DNA from: Armatimonadota bacterium
GTDB lineage: Bacteria > Armatimonadota > Zipacnadia > Zipacnadales > UBA11051
Direction: 5' to 3'
Assembly: GCA_003542955.1 (NCBI GenBank)
Contig: DPJP01000047.1
Coordinates: 1,018-8,344, forward strand
DNA length: 7,327 nucleotides
Made by a program: the position numbers and the translations under genes. The notes beneath the pieces are model-generated. The model saw only the letters and a list, made by a program, of their open reading frames with translations, made no database searches and had not been told where the DNA came from. Shown here one piece after another: positions 1 through 6,382 of this stretch. Position 1 is the first letter of the stretch. Every line of letters starts with the position of its first letter.

Positions 1-1146
1 ATGCTGTGTATTGGGCGTATGGCGCCCGCCCAGGAGCCGGCGACCCCCGAGCAGGTTATTGATGCCGTCAACGAGCTGCTCAGGGCGGAGATGACCGGGC
101 GCGAGGGGATGGACGAGGCCGTGCTCCAGCGGTTGACGGTTGTGCCCCCAGAGGGTGCGCCTGACGGGCAAATGAAGATCACCGCGATGATCCTCTACGT
201 GGTCAGTCTGTTCGCCGAGCCCGGCGTACAGGCGGTCGACGTCGCCGGCGACGCCGCCACCGTCAGCTACGATCCGAAGCCATTCCACTACATGCTCAAA
301 CGGCAGGACGGGCAGTGGAAGCTCGATGTCACCGCTACCTACAACGCGATGCCGGCTGCGCTCCGGGAGATGCTCGACGAGATGATCCCGGACGAAGGCG
401 AGGCGCGTCAGCAACAATGCCTGTCCAGCCTCAAGCAGATAATGCTGGGAATGCTGATGTACGCCCAGGACCACGACAACGTGTTGCCTGACGCGGCCAC
501 CTGGATGGACGAACTCATGCCCTACCTCAAGAACGATCAGCTCTTCTACTGCCCATCAGCGCCACACCTCAAGCACGGCTACGCAATGAATGCCGCGCTG
601 AGCAAGCGCAGTACGGCGGAGATCGCGGAGCCCTGGACGGTTGCCGTCATCTTCGACTCGGATCTCGGCACTCGCAACGCCTCCGGCGGCCCCGATGCGG
701 TTGCCAATCCCCCGCGCCACAACGGCGGCAACAACTACGCCTACGTAGACGGCCACGTCAAGTGGTGCACCGAGATACCCTCCTTCGGCGACCTCCCGCA
801 GCCGGAGACCGCCACGCCGGGACCCGTCGGCACGAGTACCGATGCGAGCTTCGCCGCCGACGTCCTCCAGGCGGAGGGACCGGTGGTGGTGCTCTTCTGG
901 AGCCCCGCAGAGGCTACATCGATCCGCATGAGCGGCACGTTGAGGGCTCTCGCGGGGCAGTACAGCGATGTGGCGAAGTTCACCGCAGTGCTCGCGGAGG
1001 CTGCGCCCCAGACGGCCGCGGCCCACGCCGTGACCACCTACCCGACGCTGCTCCTGTTCCGCGACGGGGAACTCGTCGACCGCCTCGTTGGCTCATGGGA
1101 TCAGGATGCCGTCAAGGTGTGGCTCGAGGTCAAGCTGAAAGGGTAG
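1..1146 (+). CDS. Exported H-X9-DG (DUF1559-like) protein with C-terminal thioredoxin-fold domain, probably 5'-truncated by window edge
   Basis: No specific function is recognised. Three parts are visible in 381 residues. Residues 15-120 hold a helix-rich start and a strand pattern ending in WKLDV, like an NTF2-like fold (weak inference). Residues 137-256 resemble the periplasmic part of H-X9-DG pseudopilins: CLSSLKQ, then LMYAQDHDN, PYLKN, FYCPS, and His240-X9-Asp250-Gly251 followed by HVKW. The pilin helix that normally precedes this is absent. Residues 282-379 match a thioredoxin fold: VVVLFW strand, RM at 309-310, cis-proline TYPTLLLF (Pro348), and the GELVDRLVG hairpin. The CXXC site is replaced by Ala-Thr-Ser-Ile (305-308), so no thiol redox activity is expected. 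Residues 1-10 end in A-P-A before Gln11, like the last part of a Sec signal peptide; the real start probably lies left of base 1. The gene ends in TAG and converges on the nitrilase-like gene. Confidence 0.85.
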   Translation: MLCIGRMAPAQEPATPEQVIDAVNELLRAEMTGREGMDEAVLQRLTVVPPEGAPDGQMKITAMILYVVSLFAEPGVQAVDVAGDAATVSYDPKPFHYMLKRQDGQWKLDVTATYNAMPAALREMLDEMIPDEGEARQQQCLSSLKQIMLGMLMYAQDHDNVLPDAATWMDELMPYLKNDQLFYCPSAPHLKHGYAMNAALSKRSTAEIAEPWTVAVIFDSDLGTRNASGGPDAVANPPRHNGGNNYAYVDGHVKWCTEIPSFGDLPQPETATPGPVGTSTDASFAADVLQAEGPVVVLFWSPAEATSIRMSGTLRALAGQYSDVAKFTAVLAEAAPQTAAAHAVTTYPTLLLFRDGELVDRLVGSWDQDAVKVWLEVKLKG

Positions 1147-1158
1147 GGCGGGGAGTGC

Positions 1159-1233
1159 CGGGGACGGCCACCTGCCTGGCCATCTCAGAGAGCCTCTCCC
1201 TACCGGCTGCACCCAGGCAGGTCGCTGTCCCCG
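1159..1233. repeat. Imperfect inverted repeat 1 (GGGGAC-type) in convergent spacer
   Basis: Bases 1160-1179 (GGGGACGGCCACCTGCCTGG) pair with 1213-1232 at 18 of 20 positions, and C1159 pairs with G1233. The loop is about 33 nt. It begins 13 bases after the stop of the plus-strand gene. It could act as a transcription terminator, although no T-run follows, or be a REP-like repeat copy. Confidence 0.7.
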
Positions 1234-1255
1234 ATGCAGTCTGCGCTCCCGGACT

Positions 1256-1332
1256 CGGGGACAGGGACCCATCGCGTTGCAGACGGGAGGGTCCCTGTCT
1301 CAAGCGGCCGGCGCGATGGGTGCCAGTCCCCG
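1256..1332. repeat. Imperfect inverted repeat 2 with an alternative inner stem (GGGGACAG-type)
   Basis: Bases 1257-1276 (GGGGACAGGGACCCATCGCG) pair with 1312-1331 at 18 of 20 positions; C1256 pairs with G1332. Inside it, 1260-1270 (GACAGGGACCC) is a perfect 11-base inverted match to 1289-1299, and 1255-1264 is also a perfect 10-base inverted match to 1225-1234 of repeat 1. These pairings exclude each other, so the spacer could fold in more than one way. A further AGTCCCC copy at 1339-1345 abuts the nitrilase stop codon. The style resembles REP elements mobilised by RAYT transposases, but no such transposase is seen here. Confidence 0.7.
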
Positions 1333-1344
1333 GAGCCCAGTCCC

Positions 1345-3117
1345 CTACTTCTCATCCCTCCACAGCTTGCTCCGCTCCTCGTCGCTCAGCGGGTATGGCG
1401 TCGTCGCCGGCCGGTGGCGCTGGATCGCGTCAGTCACCGTGGGGATGATCCCGTACAGCTCCGGCCGCCGCGCGGCGAAGATCATCTCCCGCCAGCCCTT
1501 CCGCTGCTCCGGGAACACGCCGTGGCGGTACACCGTGTAGCCGCTTTCGGTCTTCTGCGGCTGGTTCTCATGCGCGCCCGCGTAGTAGACGCGCGTGTCA
1601 TCGAGGTCGATGTCATAGTACACAACACCGTTGCGCTGGAAGCCCGAGGCCGCCACCACCTGCCCGTACGGGTCGATGATGACGCTACGCAGTGAGGGGT
1701 CGGAGGTGTTCCAGTGCGCGCAGGCGAGCCATGCGGCGTTATCGGCCGCCCGTGCCCGCAGCATCGTCTCATTCGAGCGTCCCCAGCCGCCCCACATCTG
1801 GCTCGGGTCGATGATGATCTCGGCCCCCTTGAGCGCCAGCACGCGGTCGAACAGCGGAGTGAACAGGTCCCCGCACGTGTGCGAGCCCACGCGGCCGAAG
1901 TCGGTGTCGAACACCTCGAGCGTATCGAACCCCCGCGGCCAGTAGATCGGCTGGTGATAGACGATATTGCCCTGCCTGTCCCAGACGTGGCAGACGCTGC
2001 TCTCCCCGTAGCCCGCGATGCCGCCGATGGCGATATAGCAGTTCATCTGCCGCGCCTTCTCCGCCACCGCGTCCATCACTTCGCTGGTGGTCTTGTCCGC
2101 CGAACTGCAGGCCTGCTCGGAGAGCAGCAGCAGATCGGGCTTGATCTCCGCCGCCATGTCGATGACATCGAGCATCGTCTGCGGGACCTTCTCGTTGACC
2201 CATATCTCAGCCGGGTCGAAGTAGCCCACCGCCAGCCTGCAGGTGCGCTTGCTGTACTCCGGCACGGTCGGCTTCACATACGGCTCCGCCACGGGTGCCA
2301 GCGCCTTGCGATCTGTGTGGTACCCGCAGATGAAGATGCTCTGCACGCGCGGGTCAGACCCCGAGATGTCCTTCTTCTGCTTGTGCATGTCCACGAGCGC
2401 CATCGCCACACCGTCATCGAAGCCCGTGTCGGCCAGCGGCACCCCGACATCACTCAGAATCATGCTCCGCCCCCAGACCGCCCCGGGCGTCTGGAGGCTG
2501 TAGCGGTTCGTCAGGTAGGTGTACTCATCCGCATACATCGAACTGACCAGATGCGCATGGCTGTCGATACAGCGCGCAGTGAGGATCGCCTCCCACGTCG
2601 AGTGCTCCCGGAAGCGCTCCGGGTAGTGGTGCCAGGTGATCAGCTCCGCGCCCTTCATCCGCATCACCTCATAGACCTCCGGCAGGTAGATATCGGTGCC
2701 GATGGTCATGGCGATGGGGCCGAGGTCGGTCTGGAAGGTCGGCAGTGAGTCGCCGAGCGATATCGGTCTGCCGTCCACGAGGTCATCTATGAGCGCGTGC
2801 GCCTTGCGGTACTTGCCCACGACGGCGCCGTCAGGGCCGACCAGAATCGCGCTCCAGTAGGTTCTGTCCCCGTCCTTCTCTGTCAGCGCAAGCGCCAGGT
2901 AGGCGCCCCGTTCCCGTGCGAAATCCATGAACGGTCGCACCGTTGCCGTGGCGTTGCCGGTCTCGAACTCGATGAAGGGCATGTGTGGCAGCACGACGAT
3001 GTGGGCACCCGTGGGAGCCTGGGCCAGTTGGCTCAGCACGTAGTCCAGATTCTCATACTGCGGCCCGTTGAGCAGGCACAGCGTCGCGATGAAGATGCTC
3101 TGCGTCAGTTCCATCAT
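1345..3117 (-). CDS. Tandem carbon-nitrogen hydrolase (nitrilase superfamily) protein with degenerate catalytic triads
   Basis: The 590-residue product carries two nitrilase folds in a row; a single fold is usually about 260-300 residues. Half 1 (about 5-245) has the strand IVVLPH, GKYRKAH and the core GTDIYLPEV. Half 2 (about 290-510) has LLLLSEQ, the elbow GSHTCGDLF (Cys415), ALKGAEIII and the closing WLACAHWN. Family members break non-peptide C-N bonds using Glu-Lys-Cys. Here half 1 keeps Lys105, but His45 stands at the Glu position and Gly140 at the Cys position. Half 2 keeps Glu334 and Cys415 but has no Lys in the expected segment (384-400). Substrate is unknown and activity uncertain. 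No signal peptide is evident, so it is probably cytoplasmic. The start chosen is ATG at 3117, six bases after GGAGGGA; a longer frame to 3300 is Arg/Gly-rich and not nitrilase-like. It ends in TAG at 1345-1347. It lies 131 bp after the pseudopilin gene and could be cotranscribed with it. Confidence 0.9.
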   Translation of the reverse strand: MMELTQSIFIATLCLLNGPQYENLDYVLSQLAQAPTGAHIVVLPHMPFIEFETGNATATVRPFMDFARERGAYLALALTEKDGDRTYWSAILVGPDGAVVGKYRKAHALIDDLVDGRPISLGDSLPTFQTDLGPIAMTIGTDIYLPEVYEVMRMKGAELITWHHYPERFREHSTWEAILTARCIDSHAHLVSSMYADEYTYLTNRYSLQTPGAVWGRSMILSDVGVPLADTGFDDGVAMALVDMHKQKKDISGSDPRVQSIFICGYHTDRKALAPVAEPYVKPTVPEYSKRTCRLAVGYFDPAEIWVNEKVPQTMLDVIDMAAEIKPDLLLLSEQACSSADKTTSEVMDAVAEKARQMNCYIAIGGIAGYGESSVCHVWDRQGNIVYHQPIYWPRGFDTLEVFDTDFGRVGSHTCGDLFTPLFDRVLALKGAEIIIDPSQMWGGWGRSNETMLRARAADNAAWLACAHWNTSDPSLRSVIIDPYGQVVAASGFQRNGVVYYDIDLDDTRVYYAGAHENQPQKTESGYTVYRHGVFPEQRKGWREMIFAARRPELYGIIPTVTDAIQRHRPATTPYPLSDEERSKLWRDEK

Positions 3118-3123
3118 CCATAC

Positions 3124-3130
3124 TCCCTCC
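3124..3130 (-). promoter_or_regulatory. Ribosome binding site of the tandem nitrilase gene
   Basis: GGAGGGA on the minus strand lies six bases before ATG at 3117. It decides the start at 3117 rather than a longer upstream frame. A second in-frame ATG follows directly at 3114, and an out-of-frame ATG sits at 3121. Confidence 0.8.
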
Positions 3131-3187
3131 GTGAGTCCACTATCCGGCCGCCTCCCGGCACTGCGGCCCTGGCCGAGAGACGCAGAC

Positions 3188-3210
3188 GGCCGGGGACGTC
3201 GCCCCCGACC
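3188..3210. terminator. Possible hairpin downstream of the pseudopilin gene
   Basis: Bases 3188-3195 (GGCCGGGG) face 3203-3210 (CCCCGACC) across a 7-base loop. On the minus strand this gives eight pairs including one G-U. It lies about 39 bases after the pseudopilin stop and before the nitrilase ribosome binding site. No T-run follows, so a terminator role is only possible. Confidence 0.3.
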
Positions 3211-3248
3211 GGGTATACTCCGCTGCGCCAATCCAGTCCGGGCGGGGC

Positions 3249-3911
3249 TCAGTCGCCGCCTATAGTGGTCCACATGCCCGGCATGCTGGCCTTGAGCCAC
3301 TTAGCGTGTCCGTCACAGAACACTGAGTTGAACCCGTCGTTGTGACGCTTCGCGACGCGGGTGTAACCCCGCGTACCGAGGTCGGTGCAGTCCAGCAACG
3401 TGAAGCTCGACGTTCCGCCGGTGTAGATCTCCGTTGTGGTGGAGTCCACCAGCAGGATCGTGTTCGCCGGCTCTACCAGGATCGCCATGCTGTTGCCGGA
3501 GATGCCCGGGATCGCAACGCCGTTAATGTCAATCGTCATGTTCGGCATCGCGTAGGAGCAGACCAGCGGATCCGGCAGGCCGCTGGGGCGGGCATACGTG
3601 TAGCCCCAGCTCCCCGATGGGCACTCCAGTATCTGGTAGTTCTTCACGTATGGCTGCAGGAGGTCCCCCCACCAGTACAGGACTGTGCTCCCCGGCGGGT
3701 AGTATCGGTAGTAGTATGCCATCCGCTCATCATAATCCTGCGCATACATCAGCAGGCCCAGACCGAGCTGCTTCACATTCTACAAGCAACTCGACTGCCT
3801 CGCCTTCTCCCTGGCCTTGGCAAACACCGGGAACAGTATCGCCGCCAGTATGGCGATGATGGCTATGACCACCAGCAACTCAATCAGCGTAAACCCACGA
3901 CGTCCCTGCAC
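3249..3911 (-). pseudogene. Type II secretion-style pseudopilin with H-X9-DG (DUF1559-like) domain, interrupted by an in-frame TAG at codon 44
   Basis: Reading through the stop, the gene spans 220 codons. Residues 1-6 (MQGRRG) form a prepilin leader cut by prepilin peptidase before Phe7. FTLIELL follows, with Glu at mature position 5, then a hydrophobic helix to about residue 28 and [18 protein letters not shown]. Codon 44 is TAG; the frame then continues with NVKQLGLGLLMYAQDYDER, a globular domain, and a His-X9-Asp-Gly motif (HNDGFNSVFCDG) near the C-terminus. Such proteins anchor in the inner membrane and join secretion or pilus-like assemblies. The start is GTG at 3911, seven bases after GGGAGGT; an upstream in-frame TGA at 3927-3929 bounds it. 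The part after the stop (3249-3776) is an intact frame that could begin at GTG 3776, but it would lack the leader and anchor and has no good ribosome site. Four other genes here end in TAG, so TAG is a normal stop. A sequencing error remains possible. The gene ends in TGA. Confidence 0.8.
3780..3782 (-). other. In-frame amber codon inside the pseudopilin
   Basis: TAG at 3782-3780 lies between Cys42-Leu43 and Asn45-Val46-Lys47-Gln48. The related domain in the gene at 1-1146 has Cys140-Leu-Ser-Ser-Leu-Lys-Gln, so the stop replaces a serine. A single change from TCG would produce TAG. Confidence 0.85.
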
Positions 3912-3918
3912 CGTTAGT

Positions 3919-3925
3919 ACCTCCC
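3919..3925 (-). promoter_or_regulatory. Ribosome binding site of the pseudopilin gene
   Basis: GGGAGGT on the minus strand lies seven bases before GTG at 3911. It supports a GTG start and full-length expression of the prepilin leader, which is hidden by the downstream TAG when only complete frames are considered. Confidence 0.75.
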
Positions 3926-4019
3926 ATCACCATGCTGCCGTCTCGAATAACCTCCCCGATTTCGCCGTCTCTGCGTATGCTACCTGCCGGTCATCGTTTC
4001 GCACCGTAGAAGCTGCGCC

Positions 4020-6314
4020 CTACCCGCCCACCTCCACAATCATCTCCGCGATCTGCCGGCGGACTGCGCTCAGGGAGACGTCTGAGGCCGAAGACCATTT
4101 GTGTGGATAACCATTCCAGGGGAGCGTATCGAGCAGTGCGTCGAAGTGCTTCTGTGCGGCATCCGCGGCGGCCGGGTCAGTCTTGCGCAGGCGCTCGATG
4201 GCCTGCTGCAGCGTCAGGGCATAGCGGTGGTCATAGAAGGCCTGGCGGAGGCCCTCCCACTGCGGCGTGTCGAGGTTCGCGCCGGGGCGTGCGGGATCGG
4301 GATAAGTGATGCAGGCCTGCCCCGTCTCCCTGCGGCCGGTACGCTCATCTGCCAGGAAGTCGTCGAAGGCGTCTCCGCGTGGCCGCTGGAATGTCCAGCT
4401 CGCCGTGCCGTCGGCGCCACAGCGGTGGAAGAAGAAGCCGGCCAGGTAGCGGTTCCGCGCCATGTTGCCGACCTGCCCCGAGTAGGCGCCCGTGCAGTAG
4501 TACCAGAGCTTCTGGCCTGACGCTCGCGTGGCCTCCGATACCTGCCGGGCGCGCCCGCCGTCCATGAATAGCTGCCGCCCGCCGTAGCAGTGGTAGTCGA
4601 GGCCCTGTCCGAGCGGGTCGGAGGGCAGGTAGCTGGAGGTGTCAAAGACCTTCCAGCCCGCCTGCCGCGCGACTGAGACATCCCACAGCAGCCGCTCGGG
4701 GCTACCCTCCTTCCAGTAGCCGGGCTCATCGACCGCTACCATCACCGGGTCGCTGATGCCGAGGCGTGTGTACTCCTCGCGGATCAGCTTGAGCGCCTGC
4801 ACCATCGCAACGGCCAGTTGCGGCGGCCACTGATCGGCATGCACCTCACGTGTGATGCCCCGCTGCAGGCCCATCTGTTGCGCAAGCTGCTCGGGCACAT
4901 TGCCCGTGTACACCAGCACGGGCCCGGCCAGCCCCGACTGCAGCAACAGCCGCGCCGCCCGGACGGTCGGCTCGGCGAGCTGGTAGGCGGTGACCGTGTT
5001 CCCCTCCATCCGCGCCGTGCCGCGACAGCCCAGAGAGATCGAGTTGTAACCGTGATCCGCGATGTCGGCCAGTTCCGCCAGCACCCGCTCATCGGTCATG
5101 GTTTCCCAGCGGCCGGCGTCGGCATACAGGTGCATCACTCGCTCCCCGAGATCGGCCGGTGCGAACGGGTATACGGTTACCCGCACCGGCACTGACAGCC
5201 CGGCGACGCTCGCCTGCAGCGCGCTCTCGTATGTGCCCGGCTTCGCGCCGGGCGGGATGCGCAGCTTGACGCGGAAGCCGCCCGTCCGCCCCGGCGGGAT
5301 GTCGATCCCCGGCGGTGCCGCACTGAAGGTATCCGCCACATAGTGGAATGTGTTGCCGCCCCCGTAGAAATCGGTCCTGCGCGCGCGATACTGGACCGCG
5401 AGAACCTCCGGCGACGCCACCAGGCCGCCCTGTGCGCCCGACGGCTCACCTGCCGTGAGTGTCACTCCAGTCAGCGGCCCCGGACTGGTGAGGCCAACCA
5501 TTCCCACGCACATCTCTCCGGGCGTGCCGTACAGCTCCAGTGGCCGCTGCAAGTCGTCCTGCGTCGGCGTCGAGCGGGGCAGGAGTTCGTCGGGGCCCCC
5601 GGGAACCCAGAGTATCGGCTGCCCGGGCGCGGCGGCACCCGCTGCCGGCGTCACCTCCGCCCAGTCGCCACTGGGGGTCTGCAGAATCACCCGCTCCTCG
5701 GCGGCGTCGACGCGCTCCTGCACAAGCTCGATGTCGCGGATCAGTGCCGTCCCGGTCGTGGCATGCAGCTCCATCGTCACGGTGACCTGCTCGGTGCCGG
5801 GTGGCGTGAAGATGCGGTACTCGGCCGGCAGCCAGGCATCCGCTCTGCGCAGTTCCTCGATCCGCACGGCCCCCTCGAGCGTCCTCCCGCCGCCACGGGC
5901 CGTGAGCCACCCCGTCAGGCCCGCGTAGTCCGCAGCCCAGTCGAGTTCGGTATCAGGCGTCATCTTCACATCGAAGCCGAGCCTGTACAGCACACCCTCG
6001 CGGACGTCACCGGCGGCCGCCAGCACGCGCGATGCCTGCTCCGCGCCCGACGCCTCGATGCGCAGACACATCGCATCATCCACCTGCGTTGCCGTGACAC
6101 GCCCACGCCTGTCCCAGCCGTCGAGTGCCTCGCTGAGCCGGGGGAGCAGGTTCGCCGAGCCCGCCTGCACCAGCGGTCGGGGCTTGTAGTTCGAGGGGAT
6201 CAGCTGCGCGGTGCCGTCTGTGCAGCCGGTCACAAGCAGGTGCAGCGCAACTGCTACGCCGACTGCGCAACTGCCGAGGGTCTGTATGTGCGAGTACTCC
6301 CGCGGTGCACGCAT
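4020..6314 (-). CDS. Surface lipoprotein, glycoside hydrolase family 123 / DUF4091-like
   Basis: The product is 764 residues counted from ATG at 6314. The N-terminus has basic residues, a hydrophobic stretch and the lipobox LVTGC (Cys31), predicting signal peptidase II processing and lipid anchoring. Residues about 55-200 look like a carbohydrate-binding jelly roll (LYRLGFDVK ... VTVTMELHATTGTALIRDIEL). Residues 200-385 form a second beta-rich part ending in IPPGAKPGTYESALQ and VPVRVTVYPF, as in the front domain of GH123-type enzymes. Residues about 390-700 read as a TIM barrel with VMVAVDEPGYW; adjacent Asp529-Glu530 fits the GH123 acid pair. The tail TYPDP ... WEGLRQAFYDHRYALTL also matches that group. 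GH123 enzymes remove beta-N-acetylgalactosamine; the substrate here is not determinable. GTG at 6326 is an alternative start, but GAGG lies six bases before the ATG, overlapping the GTG reading. It sits 68 bp after the LolA-like gene. An unrelated barrel hydrolase remains possible. Confidence 0.8.
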   Translation of the reverse strand: MRAPREYSHIQTLGSCAVGVAVALHLLVTGCTDGTAQLIPSNYKPRPLVQAGSANLLPRLSEALDGWDRRGRVTATQVDDAMCLRIEASGAEQASRVLAAAGDVREGVLYRLGFDVKMTPDTELDWAADYAGLTGWLTARGGGRTLEGAVRIEELRRADAWLPAEYRIFTPPGTEQVTVTMELHATTGTALIRDIELVQERVDAAEERVILQTPSGDWAEVTPAAGAAAPGQPILWVPGGPDELLPRSTPTQDDLQRPLELYGTPGEMCVGMVGLTSPGPLTGVTLTAGEPSGAQGGLVASPEVLAVQYRARRTDFYGGGNTFHYVADTFSAAPPGIDIPPGRTGGFRVKLRIPPGAKPGTYESALQASVAGLSVPVRVTVYPFAPADLGERVMHLYADAGRWETMTDERVLAELADIADHGYNSISLGCRGTARMEGNTVTAYQLAEPTVRAARLLLQSGLAGPVLVYTGNVPEQLAQQMGLQRGITREVHADQWPPQLAVAMVQALKLIREEYTRLGISDPVMVAVDEPGYWKEGSPERLLWDVSVARQAGWKVFDTSSYLPSDPLGQGLDYHCYGGRQLFMDGGRARQVSEATRASGQKLWYYCTGAYSGQVGNMARNRYLAGFFFHRCGADGTASWTFQRPRGDAFDDFLADERTGRRETGQACITYPDPARPGANLDTPQWEGLRQAFYDHRYALTLQQAIERLRKTDPAAADAAQKHFDALLDTLPWNGYPHKWSSASDVSLSAVRRQIAEMIVEVGG

Positions 6315-6320
6315 CTGCCA

Positions 6321-6324
6321 CCTC
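6321..6324 (-). promoter_or_regulatory. Ribosome binding site of the GH123-like gene
   Basis: GAGG within GTGAGGTGGCAG on the minus strand lies six bases before ATG at 6314. This favours 6314 over GTG at 6326, which would have its own start codon overlapping this site. Confidence 0.6.
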
Positions 6325-6341
6325 ACTCTGCCGTCGAGTCG

Positions 6342-6357
6342 GGAGCGAAGCCGCTCC
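6342..6357. other. Small perfect hairpin between LolA-like and GH123-like genes
   Basis: GGAGCG (6342-6347) and CGCTCC (6352-6357) form a 6-base stem with a 4-base loop. It lies about 25 bases after the LolA-like stop on the minus strand and has no T-run. It could stabilise or attenuate a shared transcript, or be chance in GC-rich DNA. Confidence 0.35.
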
Positions 6358-6382
6358 GCGCCGGGCTGTTGCGGTGTGGTCC

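Noticed and set aside
762..1448. 228-codon plus-strand frame overlapping the thioredoxin-like part and the repeat spacer
   Set aside because: It is a shifted frame of the first gene, Arg/Gly/Pro-rich, and runs into the inverted repeats without any domain pattern.
1714..2748. 344-codon plus-strand open frame opposite the nitrilase gene
   Set aside because: The opposite strand encodes a recognisable tandem nitrilase; this frame shows low-complexity Arg/His/Leu composition and no motif.
3118..3300. 61-residue N-terminal extension of the nitrilase protein
   Set aside because: It is Arg/Gly-rich, runs into the end of the pseudopilin gene, and the strong GGAGGGA site sits right before ATG 3117.
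3249..3911. Reassigned TAG codon as explanation for the pseudopilin stop
   Set aside because: The first gene, the nitrilase, the GH123-like, the LolA-like and the partial edge gene all end in TAG at sensible C-termini, so TAG acts as a stop here.
3912..4019. Promoter or terminator in the gap between GH123-like and pseudopilin genes
   Set aside because: No convincing -35/-10 pair or stable stem was found by eye; only the ribosome site near its end is supported.
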